DNA from: Achromobacter pulmonis
Lineage (GTDB): Bacteria; Pseudomonadota; Gammaproteobacteria; Burkholderiales; Burkholderiaceae_B
Assembly: GCF_002885955.2 (NCBI RefSeq)
Contig: NZ_POQS01000001.1
Span: forward strand, 920,211-984,210
Length of the DNA stretch: 64,000 bases
Reading direction: 5' to 3'
Positions within the stretch are counted from its first letter, which is position 1, and each line of letters begins with the position of its first letter. The notes beneath the pieces are model-generated. The model was given only the letters and a program-made list of their open reading frames with translations. It was not told the origin of the DNA and did not search any database. Both the position numbers and the translations under genes were made by a program. This document shows positions 26,916 to 36,739 of the stretch, piece by piece.

Positions 26916-28772
26916 TCAGGCCGCCAGGCGGCCTTCGATCCGGGCCTTGGCGGCCGGCAGATCGGCGGGCAGGCCCTGCTCCAGCTGCTTGAACAGCTGG
27001 TCGTGCAGCGCCAGCTCGTCGCGCCAGGCGGCGGCGTCCACCGACATCACCTGCTCGAACTTGTCCGGGCTGAATTCCAGGCCGGTCCAGTCGATGTCCT
27101 GGTAGCTGGGCGAAATGCCGAACACCTGCTCCACGCCCTTGGACTGGCCGTCGATGCGGCCCAGCATCCAGCGCAGCACACGCATGTTGTCGCCGAAGCC
27201 CGGCCACACGAACTTGCCGTCGGGCCCCTTGCGGAACCAGTTGACGCAATAGATGCGCGGCAGCGTGGCGCCGGCGGCTTCGAGCTGCTTGCCCAGCTTC
27301 AGCCAGTGGTTGAAGTAGTCGCTCATGTTGTAGCCGCAGAACGGCAGCATGGCGAAGGGATCGCGGCGCACCACGCCCTGCTGGCCGGCGGCCGCGGCGG
27401 TGGTTTCCGACCCCATGGTGGCGGCCATGTAGACGCCTTCGACCCAGTTGCGGGCCTCGGTGACCAGCGGCACGGTGGTGGAGCGGCGTCCGCCGAAGAT
27501 GAAGGCGTCGATGACCACGCCCTTGGGGTTTTCCCATTCGGGGTCGATGGACGGGCATTGCGCCGCCGGCGCGGTGAAGCGCGCGTTCGGGTGCGCGGCC
27601 TTGCGGCCGGTTTCGCGCGCGATGGCCGGCGTCCAGTCCTGGCCCTGCCAGTCGGTCAGGTGCTCGGGCGGGGTGTCGGTCATGCCTTCCCACCAGACGT
27701 CGCCGTCGTCGGTCAGCGCCACGTTGGTGAAGATGACGTTGGCCTTGAGCGTGGCCATGGCGTTGAAGTTGGTCTGCTCGCTGGTGCCCGGGGCCACGCC
27801 GAAATAGCCGGCTTCCGGGTTGATGGCGTGCAGGCGGCCGTCGGGGCCGGGCTTGATCCAGGCGATGTCGTCGCCGATGGTGGTGACCTTCCAGCCGTCC
27901 ATGCCCTGGGGCGGGATCAGCATGGCGAAGTTGGTCTTGCCGCAGGCCGACGGAAAGGCCGCGGCCACGTGGTACTTGCGGCCCTTGGGCGAGGTCACGC
28001 CCAGGATCAGCATGTGCTCGGCCAGCCAGCCCTGGTCGCGGCCCATGGTCGAGGCGATGCGCAGCGCGAAGCATTTCTTGCCCAGCAGCGCGTTGCCGCC
28101 GTAGCCCGAGCCGTAGCTCCAGATCTCGCGGGTCTGCGGGAAGTGGACGATGTACTTGGTGGGGTTGCACGGCCAGGCCACGTCGGCCTCGCCGGGCGCC
28201 AGCGGCTTGCCGACCGAGTGCACGCAGGGCACGAACTCGCCGTCGGTGCCCAGCACCTCGTAGACCTGCTTGCCCATGCGCGTCATGATGCGCATGTTCA
28301 CCGCCACGTAGGGGCTGTCGGAGAGCTCCACGCCGATGTGGGCGATGTCGGAACCCAGCGGGCCCATCGAGAACGGCACCACGTACAGCGTGCGCCCGCG
28401 CATGGCGCCTTCGAACAGGCCGTTGAGCGTGGCGCGCATCTCGGCCGGATCGGCCCAGTTGTTGGTCGGGCCGGCGTCCTCGGGACGGTCGGAACAGATG
28501 AACGTGCGGTCCTCGACCCGCGCCACGTCGGACGGATCGGACCAGGCCAGATAGGAATTGGGCCGCTTGGCGGGGTTCAGCCTGCGCAGGGTTCCCGATT
28601 GCACCATCTGCTCACAGAGCCGGTCGTACTCCTCCTGGGAGCCGTCGCACCAGACGACGCGTTCGGGCTTGGCATGCGCGACGAAGCTCGCCACCCAGTC
28701 GATCAGGCCACGGTGCTTGACGTAGGCAGGTACGTTCAAGGCCGCCAATCCCCCATCCAAAGGCTTATCCAT
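26916..28772 (-). CDS. pckG: Phosphoenolpyruvate carboxykinase (GTP)
   Basis: 618-aa gluconeogenic enzyme: oxaloacetate + GTP to PEP + GDP + CO2. GTP-type PEPCK features are the P-loop [13 protein letters not shown], the metal/GTP region GDDIAWI and [17 protein letters not shown]. The ATG at 28772 was chosen (GGAG 9 nt upstream, usual family length); longer in-frame starts run through the hairpin at 28804. In a genome rich in organic-acid uptake genes, it would supply hexoses from C4 acids. Confidence 0.95.
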   Translation of the reverse strand: MDKPLDGGLAALNVPAYVKHRGLIDWVASFVAHAKPERVVWCDGSQEEYDRLCEQMVQSGTLRRLNPAKRPNSYLAWSDPSDVARVEDRTFICSDRPEDAGPTNNWADPAEMRATLNGLFEGAMRGRTLYVVPFSMGPLGSDIAHIGVELSDSPYVAVNMRIMTRMGKQVYEVLGTDGEFVPCVHSVGKPLAPGEADVAWPCNPTKYIVHFPQTREIWSYGSGYGGNALLGKKCFALRIASTMGRDQGWLAEHMLILGVTSPKGRKYHVAAAFPSACGKTNFAMLIPPQGMDGWKVTTIGDDIAWIKPGPDGRLHAINPEAGYFGVAPGTSEQTNFNAMATLKANVIFTNVALTDDGDVWWEGMTDTPPEHLTDWQGQDWTPAIARETGRKAAHPNARFTAPAAQCPSIDPEWENPKGVVIDAFIFGGRRSTTVPLVTEARNWVEGVYMAATMGSETTAAAAGQQGVVRRDPFAMLPFCGYNMSDYFNHWLKLGKQLEAAGATLPRIYCVNWFRKGPDGKFVWPGFGDNMRVLRWMLGRIDGQSKGVEQVFGISPSYQDIDWTGLEFSPDKFEQVMSVDAAAWRDELALHDQLFKQLEQGLPADLPAAKARIEGRLAA

Positions 28773-28803
28773 CGGGGTTATCTCCATACTAGTCAGCGAA
28801 TGA

Positions 28804-28836
28804 TGATACGGCCCCAGTTTGAGTGGGGCCGTATCA
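28804..28836. other. Perfect 13-bp hairpin in the pckG leader
   Basis: Stem TGATACGGCCCCA / TGGGGCCGTATCA with a 7-nt loop, between the acyl-CoA synthetase stop (28914) and the pckG ATG (28772). No T-tract on either side. It could terminate the upstream transcript or act as a pckG leader structure. Confidence 0.5.
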
Positions 28837-28913
28837 ATTTGGGCCATCATACTTGCAGCCACAGGCTGCCCGTCAACCCATCCTCTTGGACGAAGTGTCA
28901 CGGGTTGAGACGG

Positions 28914-30536
28914 CTACCCGTAGCGTCCGTCGCGCAGCTCCCGGCGGATGATCTTGCCCGTTGCAGTGGTCGGCAAACTGGTTACAAAGCGGATGGCGCG
29001 CGGGTATTCGTGCGCCGCCAGCCGGGTGCGCACGTGGGCCTGCAGGGACTTCACCAGCGCCTCGTCGCCCTGCACGCCGTCGTTCAGGACCACATAGGCC
29101 ATCACAATCTCGGTGCGCTCGGCGTCGGGCACGCCCACCACCGCCGCCATGCGCACGGCCGGATGGCCCAGCAGGCAGTCCTCGATCGGACCCGGGCCGA
29201 TGCGGTAGCCGGCGCTGGTGATGACGTCGTCGTTGCGGCCGACGAAGCGGATGAAACCCTGCGCGTCGCGCACGCCCTGGTCGCCGGTGAGCAGGTAGTC
29301 GCCGGCGAATTTCTCGGCCGTGGCCTGCGGGTTGTTCCAATAGCCCAGGAACATGACCGGGTCCGGCCGCAATACGCCGATATTGCCTTCCTGTCCATCG
29401 GCCACTTCGACGCCCCGGTCGTCCACGATGGCGACCCGGTGCCCCGGCGCGGCGCGGCCGATCGAGCCGATCACCGGATCGAACAGCGACGAGCACGAGG
29501 ACACCAGCATGTTGCACTCGGTCTGCCCGTAGAACTCGTTGATGGTGACGCCCAGCACGCGCCGGCCCCAGTCGATCAGCTCGGCGCCCAGCGACTCGCC
29601 GCCGCTGGCCACCGAGCGCAGCGCCAGCGAGCCGGCCGCGGGCGGCTGGGCCACGGCGCGCATCATCTTCAGCGCCGTGGGCGGCAGGAACGTATGCGTC
29701 ACGCCGTGGCGCGCCATCAGCTCGAAGGCGGCGGCGCCGTCGAACTTCTCGAAGCGGCGCGCCAGCACCGGCACGCCGTGGTGCCAGGACGGCAGCAGCA
29801 CGTCCAGCAGCCCGCCGATCCAGGCCCAGTCGGCCGGCGTCCACATCAGCGCGGCGTTTTCGGGAAAGAATTCGTGCGACATCTCCACGCCGGGCAGATG
29901 GCCCAGCAGCGCGCGCTGCGCATGCAGCGCGCCCTTGGGCTTGCCAGTGGTTCCCGACGTGTAGATGATGACGGCCGGATCGTCGGCCGAGGTGGCCGCC
30001 GTCGCGTAGTCGTCGGACTCGGCGGCCAGCGCGGCATGGAACGGCACGGCGTCGTCGACCGCCTCGTCGTCGATGCAATAGACGACCTTCAGTTCCGGCA
30101 GGCCGGCGCGGATTTCGCGCAGCTTGCGGCAGCCGGCCGCGTCGGTCACCAGCGCGGCCGCGCCGCTGTCGGCCAGCCGGTACTGGATGGCGTCCACGCC
30201 GAACAGCGTGAACAGCGGCACCGCCACCGCGCCCATCTTGTAGATCGCGATGTGGGCCACGGCGGTCTCGGGCGCCTGCGGCAGGTAGACGGCCACCCGG
30301 TCGCCGCGCCGCACGCCGTGGCGCGCCATGCTGTTGGCCAGGCGGTTGGACAGCGCCTTGATCTGGTCGAAGGTATAGCGCGACTGCGCGCCGTCGCTTT
30401 TCTCGTAGATCAGGGCCAGGCGGCCGCTGCCGTCGGCCCATTTGTCGCAGGCGTCCACGCCGATGTTGTAGGCCGCCGGCACCTGCCATTGGAACTGGGA
30501 CGCGAGCTGCGCGTAGGAATCGGCTCTGGACAGCAT
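28914..30536 (-). CDS. AMP-forming acyl-CoA synthetase
   Basis: 540-aa ANL-superfamily ligase. AMP-binding motif IIYTSGTTGKPKGALH, INEFYGQTE, and C-terminal PTTATGKIIRREL with the adenylation lysine. Activates a carboxylic acid to its CoA thioester via acyl-AMP; the chain type cannot be fixed, though the compact N-terminus resembles short/medium-chain or aromatic ligases. The start at 30536 was taken from the ORF context rather than the long upstream extension, which lacks family similarity. Divergent from the M20 hydrolase. Confidence 0.85.
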   Translation of the reverse strand: MLSRADSYAQLASQFQWQVPAAYNIGVDACDKWADGSGRLALIYEKSDGAQSRYTFDQIKALSNRLANSMARHGVRRGDRVAVYLPQAPETAVAHIAIYKMGAVAVPLFTLFGVDAIQYRLADSGAAALVTDAAGCRKLREIRAGLPELKVVYCIDDEAVDDAVPFHAALAAESDDYATAATSADDPAVIIYTSGTTGKPKGALHAQRALLGHLPGVEMSHEFFPENAALMWTPADWAWIGGLLDVLLPSWHHGVPVLARRFEKFDGAAAFELMARHGVTHTFLPPTALKMMRAVAQPPAAGSLALRSVASGGESLGAELIDWGRRVLGVTINEFYGQTECNMLVSSCSSLFDPVIGSIGRAAPGHRVAIVDDRGVEVADGQEGNIGVLRPDPVMFLGYWNNPQATAEKFAGDYLLTGDQGVRDAQGFIRFVGRNDDVITSAGYRIGPGPIEDCLLGHPAVRMAAVVGVPDAERTEIVMAYVVLNDGVQGDEALVKSLQAHVRTRLAAHEYPRAIRFVTSLPTTATGKIIRRELRDGRYG

Positions 30537-30673
30537 GGTTTGTCTCTCGTGGTTTGAATTCTCGTTGGCGCGCGGCATCCGGGCCATGCGCCGGCACCGA
30601 TATAGTAAGCCGCGCGCGCCGCGATGGCCTCTGCCGCGCATGCCATAATTGCACGCGCACCCCAGGAAGTCTC

Positions 30674-31951
30674 ATGCCGCAAACCACCTCCCCCGCCTTT
30701 CCTCCGCTGAACGCCGAACGCCTCTGGGCCCGCGCCGAAACCCTGTCCCGCTACACCCTGCCCGACCAGCCCTGGACCCGCCGCGCGTTCTCGCCGCAAT
30801 TCGACCAGGCCCGCGCCTGGCTGCGCGGCGAATTCGAAGCCGCCGGCCTGGCCACCCGCCTGGACGCCGGCGGCAACCTGATCGGCACGCTGCCCGGGCG
30901 CGATCCCGCGCGCAAACCCATCGCCACCGGCTCGCACTGCGACACCGTGATGAGCGGCGGCCGCTACGACGGCATCATCGGCGTGCTGGCCGGCATCGAA
31001 GTGGCCCACACGCTGCGCGAACACGGCGTGCAGCTCGAACACCCCTTCGAGGTCATCGATTTCCTGTCCGAAGAGCCCAGCGACTACGGCATCTCCTGTG
31101 TCGGCAGCCGCGCGCTGTCGGGCCAGCTGAGCGCCGACATGCTGGCCTCGCGCAACCCCGAGGGCGAGACGCTGGCCGAAGGCATCGCCCGCATCGGCGG
31201 CGACCCGGCGGCGCTGGGCGCGCCGCTGCGCCGCGCCGGCGAAACCGCGGCCTTCGTCGAACTGCACATCGAACAGGGCCCGGTGCTGGAAAGCCGCGGC
31301 CTGCCCATCGGCGTGGTCACCAACATCGTCGGCATCCGCCGCGTGCAGATCACGGTGCAGGGCCAGCCCGACCACGCCGGCACCACGCCCATGGACATCC
31401 GCCGCGACGCGCTGGTGGGCGCGGCCCGCATCATCGACGCCGCGAACCGCCAGGCCAGCGCCGCCAGCGGCAATCCGCATTACGTGGTAGCCACGGTCGG
31501 GCGCCTGTCGATGACGCCCAACGCGGCCAACGCGGTGCCCGGCCTGGTCGAACTGACGCTGGAAGTGCGCAGCGACAGCGACGCGGTGCTGGACGCCTTT
31601 CCCGAAACCCTGATGGCCGGCGTGGCGCAGGACCTGAAGGCGCTGCGCCTGTCGGCCGGCTGGACCCAGCTCAGCCGCGCGCGGCCCACCGACTGCGCGC
31701 CGCTGGTGATGGACGCGGTCGAGGCCGCCGCCGGCCAGCTGGGCTACGCCAGCATGCGCCTGCCCAGCGGCGCCGGCCACGACGCGGTCTACATGGCGCC
31801 CACCGGCCCCATCGGCATGATTTTCATCCCTTGCCTGAACGGGCGCAGCCACTGCCCCGAGGAATCGATCGAACCCGCGCAGCTGCTGGATGGCACCCGC
31901 GTGCTGTACCAGTCCGTGCTGCAACTGGACCGCGTGCTGCGCGGCGCCTGA
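30674..31951 (+). CDS. M20-family Zn amidohydrolase (allantoate amidohydrolase / N-carbamoyl-L-amino acid hydrolase type)
   Basis: 425-aa di-metal hydrolase. Metal motifs: GSHCDTV, GGRYDGIIGVLAG, SEEPSDYG, ELHIEQGPVLE, and a C-terminal PSGAGHDAVYM His. Dimerisation/substrate segment GTTPMDIRRDAL. The family cleaves N-carbamoyl or allantoate-like substrates. AGGAAG precedes the ATG. Followed after 4 bp by a thioredoxin-like gene and an EamA exporter. Together with allA elsewhere in the window it hints at ureide metabolism, but the loci are separate. Confidence 0.85.
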   Translation: MPQTTSPAFPPLNAERLWARAETLSRYTLPDQPWTRRAFSPQFDQARAWLRGEFEAAGLATRLDAGGNLIGTLPGRDPARKPIATGSHCDTVMSGGRYDGIIGVLAGIEVAHTLREHGVQLEHPFEVIDFLSEEPSDYGISCVGSRALSGQLSADMLASRNPEGETLAEGIARIGGDPAALGAPLRRAGETAAFVELHIEQGPVLESRGLPIGVVTNIVGIRRVQITVQGQPDHAGTTPMDIRRDALVGAARIIDAANRQASAASGNPHYVVATVGRLSMTPNAANAVPGLVELTLEVRSDSDAVLDAFPETLMAGVAQDLKALRLSAGWTQLSRARPTDCAPLVMDAVEAAAGQLGYASMRLPSGAGHDAVYMAPTGPIGMIFIPCLNGRSHCPEESIEPAQLLDGTRVLYQSVLQLDRVLRGA

Positions 31952-31955
31952 GACC

Positions 31956-32291
31956 ATGGAACAGATAGAACTCAACGACAGCACCGCCGACCGCTACCTG
32001 CTCGACGCCCCCGGCCTGTCGCTGCTGGTCTTTCACAGCCGCACCTGCGGCAACTGCCGGGTCGCGCGCGAGCAGCTGCCGCGGCTGGAACTGCCGGTGG
32101 AGCGTCTGTGCTGGGTGGACGCCGGCGAGAACGGCGGCCTGGTCGAGCGCTACGAAGTCTTCCACCTGCCCGCCATGTTCGTGACCCGCGACGGCGCGTT
32201 CTTCGGCCCGGTGCAGGCCAGCCTGGCGGAATGGGACCTGCGCCAGCAGATCGGCCTGGCCCTGGACAGCTATCCGGCGGAACTGCCATGA
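31956..32291 (+). CDS. Thioredoxin-like protein (CGNC)
   Basis: 111-aa thioredoxin-fold protein. VFHSRTCGNCRVAREQL gives a CXXC redox site (CGNC), and FHLPAMFV the cis-Pro strand. No signal peptide, so cytoplasmic. It lies 4 bp after the hydrolase stop and overlaps the EamA start (ATGA), so it is co-expressed with both. Specific partner unknown. Confidence 0.8.
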   Translation: MEQIELNDSTADRYLLDAPGLSLLVFHSRTCGNCRVAREQLPRLELPVERLCWVDAGENGGLVERYEVFHLPAMFVTRDGAFFGPVQASLAEWDLRQQIGLALDSYPAELP

Positions 32292-33235
32292 GCGCGCTGC
32301 CGGCTCCCCGGCCGCTGCGCCAGCCGCTGGACGCGCTGGCCACCGGCGCCATGCTGCTGCTGTGCGTCTGCTGGGGCTTCCAGCAAATCGCGATCAAGCT
32401 GGTGGCCGACGACGTCGCGCCCATCATGCAGATCGGCCTGCGCTCGGCCTTCGCGGCGCTGGTGCTGGCCGCGGTGGTGTGGCGGCGCGAGGGCGCGCAG
32501 GCAGTGCGCGACGGCACCGCCCTGCCCGGGCTGGTGGTGGGCCTGCTGTTCGCCGGCGAATTCCTGTTCGTGGCGCAGGGCCTGGTCTACACCACCGCCT
32601 CGCACATGTCCGTGTTCCTGTACACCGCGCCCATCTTCGCCGCGCTCGGGCTGCACTGGCTGCTGCCCGAAGAGCGCATGAAGCCGCTGCAGTGGCTGGG
32701 CGTGGCGATCGCGTTCTGCGGCATCGCCATCGCGTTCCTGGGCAAGGGCCGTCCCGAAGGCCAGGCCGGCGCGCCCGACATGCTGCTGGGCGACGCGATG
32801 GGCCTGCTCGCCGGCCTGCTGTGGGGCGCCACCACCGTGGCGATCCGCAAGACCTCGCTGTCCGAGGCCGCGCCCGCCAAGACCCTGCTCTACCAGATGG
32901 CGGTGGCGGCGGTGGCGCTGCTGGCCTACGCCGCGGCCACCGGCAGCGACGGCTTCCGCTACACGCCGCAAGCGCTCGCCAGCGTGGCCTTCCAGTGCGT
33001 GGTGGTGGCCCTGTCCAGCTACCTGGCCTGGTTCTGGCTGCTGCGCCGCTACCTGGCCTCGCGCCTGTCGGTGCTGTCTTTCATGACCCCGCTGTTCGGC
33101 GTGAGCTTCGGCGTGCTGATCCTGGACGAGCCGCTGGACGCCGCCTTCGTGCTGGGCGCGGCGCTGGTGCTGTCCGGCATCACGCTGGTCAGCGGCGCGG
33201 AACTGCTGCGCGAGAAGCTGCGCCGCGTGCGCTGA
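32288..33235 (+). CDS. EamA/DMT-family transporter
   Basis: 315-aa membrane protein with ten predicted helices and two EamA repeats (first LLLCVCWGFQQIAIKLVADD, second from AMGLLAGLLWGATTVAIRK). Drug/metabolite superfamily members export amino acids or metabolites. Overlaps the thioredoxin-like gene by 4 bp. Stop-to-stop with the next EamA gene with no gap at 33235/33236. Confidence 0.88.
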   Translation: MSALPAPRPLRQPLDALATGAMLLLCVCWGFQQIAIKLVADDVAPIMQIGLRSAFAALVLAAVVWRREGAQAVRDGTALPGLVVGLLFAGEFLFVAQGLVYTTASHMSVFLYTAPIFAALGLHWLLPEERMKPLQWLGVAIAFCGIAIAFLGKGRPEGQAGAPDMLLGDAMGLLAGLLWGATTVAIRKTSLSEAAPAKTLLYQMAVAAVALLAYAAATGSDGFRYTPQALASVAFQCVVVALSSYLAWFWLLRRYLASRLSVLSFMTPLFGVSFGVLILDEPLDAAFVLGAALVLSGITLVSGAELLREKLRRVR

Positions 33236-34132
33236 TCAGGCCCGGCGCCGGCGCGGCGCCGCGTCCAGGTTCAGCACGATCAGCGCCGCCCCCGCCAGCA
33301 CCAGGGCGAAGCCCCACCAGTCCATGGCGGCGGGCCGGTCGCCCACCAGCGCCATCGCGCCCAGCACGCCCACCACCGGCACCATCAGCGTGGTCAGCGT
33401 GGCCACCGTGGCGCTGACCCGCTCGCTCAGCACGAACCAGAGCCAATAGGCCACCGCCGTGCCCAGCACGATGTGAAACGTCAGCGCGCCCGCGACGCGT
33501 CCGTTCCAGCCGTGCAGCGGAAAGCGTTCGCCGGACAGCAGCACGCCCGCCAGCGCGCAGCCCGCGCCCACCACCAGCTGCCAGGCCGTGACCACGATGC
33601 GGTGGCCGGCCACCGGCCGCGCCTTCAGATAGACCGTGCCGGCGGCCCAGCCGAACGCCGCCACCAGCGGATACGCCAGGCCCAGGGCCGCCGCCGCGTC
33701 ATGCCCGCCGAAGACCGCGCGCAGCACCGGCCATGCCAGGATGGCCACGCCGGCCGCGCCCAGCGCGAGCGCCAGCGCGCGGCGCCGGTCCAGCCGCTCG
33801 CCCAGCACCGCCCACGCCAGCAGCGCCGACATCATGGGCATGGTGAAGGTCAGCACCGCCGCGCGCGAGGTGCTGGTGCTGAGCTGCGCCCAGGCCACCG
33901 CCAGGTTGAACACCGCGATGGCCAGCAGGCCGCCCACCACGATGCCCGGCCACGAAGCGCGCGGCGGCAGCAGATCGAGCCGCTTGACCCGCGCCAGCAG
34001 CAACAGCAGCAAGGCGCCGCTGCCCAGCCCCAGCAGGCGCAGGGTGAAGGGCGGGACGACGCCCAGCACGATTTTCACGGCCGGCCAGTTCAGCCCCCAG
34101 AACAGGGCCAGCGCGACGGGGATCAGGCGCAC
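33236..34132 (-). CDS. EamA/DMT-family transporter
   Basis: 298 aa, ten helices in two EamA repeats (LIPVALALFWGLNWPAVKIV; PLVAAFGWAAGTVYLKARPV). GTG start at 34132 with GAGG 10 nt upstream; it overlaps the upstream GNAT gene by 10 bp, so the two are coupled. The start is the least certain point. Substrate unknown. Confidence 0.82.
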   Translation of the reverse strand: MRLIPVALALFWGLNWPAVKIVLGVVPPFTLRLLGLGSGALLLLLLARVKRLDLLPPRASWPGIVVGGLLAIAVFNLAVAWAQLSTSTSRAAVLTFTMPMMSALLAWAVLGERLDRRRALALALGAAGVAILAWPVLRAVFGGHDAAAALGLAYPLVAAFGWAAGTVYLKARPVAGHRIVVTAWQLVVGAGCALAGVLLSGERFPLHGWNGRVAGALTFHIVLGTAVAYWLWFVLSERVSATVATLTTLMVPVVGVLGAMALVGDRPAAMDWWGFALVLAGAALIVLNLDAAPRRRRA

Positions 34133-34851
34133 GCGGCGCGGGCCTCGGCGATCATGGCGGCCAGCCCGCGACGCTGGCGGCCTTCGGCGTCGAAGTTGTC
34201 CGCGCCCAGCCACTGTTCGTAGGCCGCGCGCAGCGCCGGCCATTCGCCGTCCACGATGGAGAACCAGGCCGTGTCGCGGCTGCGGCCCTTGTAGACCGTG
34301 GCCTGGCGGAACACCCCTTCGAACTCGAAGCCCAGGCGCGCGGCGGCGGCGCGCGACGGCGCGTTGAGGCTGTCGCACTTCCATTCGTAGCGGCGATAGC
34401 CCAGTTCGTCGAAGACGCGGCGCATCAGCAGGAACTGCGCCTCGGTGGCGATGCGGGTGCGCTTGAGCTGGCGCGAGAAAGACACGAAGCCGACCTCGAT
34501 GACGCCGTTGGGCGGATCGATGCGCATCAGCGCCAGCGTGCCGACGGCGCGGCCCGATTGCAGGTCGATGATGGCGTGGTGCATGGGATCGGGGCCGTCC
34601 TGGACCTTTTCGGCGAACGCCCGGTAGGCGGCCTCGTCGGCGAAGGGGCCCACCGACATGTAGGTCCAGTCGCTGTCGTCGGGCGCCCGGCTGAAGGCCT
34701 GGTACAGATCCGCCGCGTGGCGCTCGGCCGACAGCGGTTCGAGCCGGCAGTAGCGGCCGTAGAGCGGCGTGGCGGGCGGGCGCGGGCGCGCCGTCCAGCC
34801 GGGCATTTCCGGGCCGATGGGTTGCTGAAAAGCGTTGACGCGGGCGGGCAT
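34123..34851 (-). CDS. GNAT-family N-acetyltransferase (RimJ/RimL-like)
   Basis: 242 aa. Acetyl-CoA fold with beta4 GTLALMRIDPPNGVIEVGFVSF and the acetyl-CoA-binding loop around LKRTRIATEAQFLLMRRVF, then YRRYEWKCDSLNAPSRAAAARLGF, typical of the RimJ/RimL branch. AAGAGG precedes the ATG. Divergent from the MocR-type regulator and coupled to an EamA exporter, an arrangement fitting modification and export of a small amine or amino acid. Confidence 0.85.
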   Translation of the reverse strand: MPARVNAFQQPIGPEMPGWTARPRPPATPLYGRYCRLEPLSAERHAADLYQAFSRAPDDSDWTYMSVGPFADEAAYRAFAEKVQDGPDPMHHAIIDLQSGRAVGTLALMRIDPPNGVIEVGFVSFSRQLKRTRIATEAQFLLMRRVFDELGYRRYEWKCDSLNAPSRAAAARLGFEFEGVFRQATVYKGRSRDTAWFSIVDGEWPALRAAYEQWLGADNFDAEGRQRRGLAAMIAEARAACA

Positions 34852-34968
34852 TCGGACCTCTTCCTGGTTGGCGCGCCGCCGGTATGGCCGGACGCGATCT
34901 GCATGGCCTCACGATATCGGAACCGTGGCATGATAAAAAGCACCACGCCTAAGGACTTTAATAGGGCC

Positions 34969-36450
34969 ATGATGACCTCCTCCGCCCTGCTCGCCAGCCC
35001 GCTGGCGCGCGGCCCCGGCGCCCTGCCGCGCCAGCGCCAACTGATCCAGCGCCTCAAGCAGGCCATCCTGGCCGGCCAGCTGCCGGCCGGCGGCAAGCTG
35101 CCCTCGTCGCGCGCCCTGGCCGAAGAGCTGGAGATCTCGCGCAACACCGTGCTGATCGCCTACGAGCAGCTGACGGCCGAAGGCTTCGTGATCGCCGACC
35201 GGCAGGGCACGCGGGTCGCGCCCTTGTCGGCCGCCGCCGGCGCGGCCGGCCAGGCCGCCGCGCCGCCCTCCCCGGTTCCGGCCACGGCCCGGCGCCTGGC
35301 GCGCATCGTGTCCACGCGCTACGCGCACGACGGTTCGCTGCCGCTGACGCCCGGCACCCCGGCGCTGACGCAGTTCCCGGCCAGCGCCTGGCGCCGCGCG
35401 CAGGACCGCGCGCTGCAGGCCGCGCCGGCCGCCGCGCTGGGCTATGGCGATCCGCTGGGCGAACCGGCGCTGCGCGAAGCCATCGCCCAATACCTGCGGG
35501 TCTCGCGCGGCGTGCGCTGCGACGCCTCGCGCATCGTCATCACCGAAGGCGCGCAAGGCGCGCTGGCGCTGTGCGTGCAGCTGCTGACCAACCCCGGCGA
35601 TACCGCCTGGCTGGAAGAGCCCGGCTACCGCGGCGCCAAGGCCGCCTTCCACGGCGGCGACCTGGAGATGCTGCCGCTGCGCGTGGACGACGACGGCATC
35701 GTGATCCCCGACAGCGCCTGGCGCGACCATCCGCCGCGGCTGATCCAGACCACGCCGTCGCACCAGTACCCCACCGGCGCGGTGCTGTCGCTGACCCGCC
35801 GGCTGGACCTGATCGAGCGCGCGCGGCAGGCCGGCGCCTGGATCATCGAAGACGATTACGACAGCGAGTTCCGCCACCAGGGCGAACCCATCGCGGCCAT
35901 GCAGGGCCTGGTGGCCGACGCGCCCGTGCTGTATGTGGGCACCTTCAGCAAGACCATGTTCCCCGCCCTGCGGCTGGGCTATCTGGTGCTGCCGCGGGCG
36001 CTGGCGGCGCAGGCCATGCCGTCCGTCGTCGAGATGCTGCGCGGCGGCCACCGGCTCGAACAGCTGACCATGGCGGCCTTCATCGAAAACGGCCAGTTCT
36101 CGCGCCATCTGGGGCGCATGCGCCGGCTGTACCGGGAACGGCAGGCGGCGCTGCGCGACGCGCTGGCCGCCCATTTCGGCATCGAGCACGAAGTACTGGG
36201 CGGACACAGCGGCCTGCACCTGACGGTGCGGCTGCCGCCGGCGTACCCGGACCAGGAAATCGTGCGGCAGGCGCGCGCGCTGGGGATGAACCCGAGCGCG
36301 CTGTCCTCGTTCGCGGTGTCGCCCCGGCCGCAGGACAACGGCCTGGTGATCGGCTACGGCAACACGGGCGCGGAGCGCTTTCCGGCGCTGCTGCGGCGGC
36401 TGCGCGAGGTCGCGCTGGAATGCGGTGGGCGGCGCCGGCCGCTCAGTTGA
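34969..36450 (+). CDS. MocR/PdxR-type regulator (GntR HTH fused to aminotransferase domain)
   Basis: 493 aa. GntR winged helix at about 20-85 (LPSSRALAEELEISRNTVLIAYEQLTAEGFV) fused to a fold-type-I aminotransferase domain (about 120-480). PLP-binding lysine Lys328 in YVGTFSKTMFPALRLGY. These PLP-dependent regulators commonly control B6 synthesis, GABA or taurine use; the target here may be the divergent GNAT/EamA pair. Several in-frame starts exist (34930, 34969, 34972); 34969 was chosen for position of AGGG. Its 3' end overlaps the convergent small membrane gene by 8 bp. Confidence 0.88.
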   Translation: MMTSSALLASPLARGPGALPRQRQLIQRLKQAILAGQLPAGGKLPSSRALAEELEISRNTVLIAYEQLTAEGFVIADRQGTRVAPLSAAAGAAGQAAAPPSPVPATARRLARIVSTRYAHDGSLPLTPGTPALTQFPASAWRRAQDRALQAAPAAALGYGDPLGEPALREAIAQYLRVSRGVRCDASRIVITEGAQGALALCVQLLTNPGDTAWLEEPGYRGAKAAFHGGDLEMLPLRVDDDGIVIPDSAWRDHPPRLIQTTPSHQYPTGAVLSLTRRLDLIERARQAGAWIIEDDYDSEFRHQGEPIAAMQGLVADAPVLYVGTFSKTMFPALRLGYLVLPRALAAQAMPSVVEMLRGGHRLEQLTMAAFIENGQFSRHLGRMRRLYRERQAALRDALAAHFGIEHEVLGGHSGLHLTVRLPPAYPDQEIVRQARALGMNPSALSSFAVSPRPQDNGLVIGYGNTGAERFPALLRRLREVALECGGRRRPLS

Positions 36451-36739
36451 TCAGCCCGCCCAGCACCAGCACGGCCAGGAACAGCCAGAAAACGAAGCCC
36501 AGGATGGAGCGGCGCAGCAGCGACTTGACCGCCGCCCACAGCAGCATGAGCCCCAGCACCAGCAGGACCAGGTTGAACACGGACGGGCTCATGCCCATCG
36601 CGCCGGCCAGGCCCGAATAGAAATCGCCCAGCGCGCCGCCGATGCCGCCCAGCAGCCACTTCAGCCCCGCCACGATGCTGCGCAGGGCTTCGCCGAGCAT
36701 TCCGCCCAGCGAAGCGAAGAATCCGTCGCCGGCCCCCAT
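36443..36739 (-). CDS. Small membrane protein of unknown function
   Basis: 98 aa: glycine-rich amphipathic N-half (about 1-50), then two hydrophobic helices (about 53-72 and 80-97) ending VLVLGGLIN. No family recognised. Starts inside the stop of the LysE gene (TGATG), so it is translated with it; it may be an accessory subunit or simply co-expressed. Confidence 0.65.
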   Translation of the reverse strand: MGAGDGFFASLGGMLGEALRSIVAGLKWLLGGIGGALGDFYSGLAGAMGMSPSVFNLVLLVLGLMLLWAAVKSLLRRSILGFVFWLFLAVLVLGGLIN

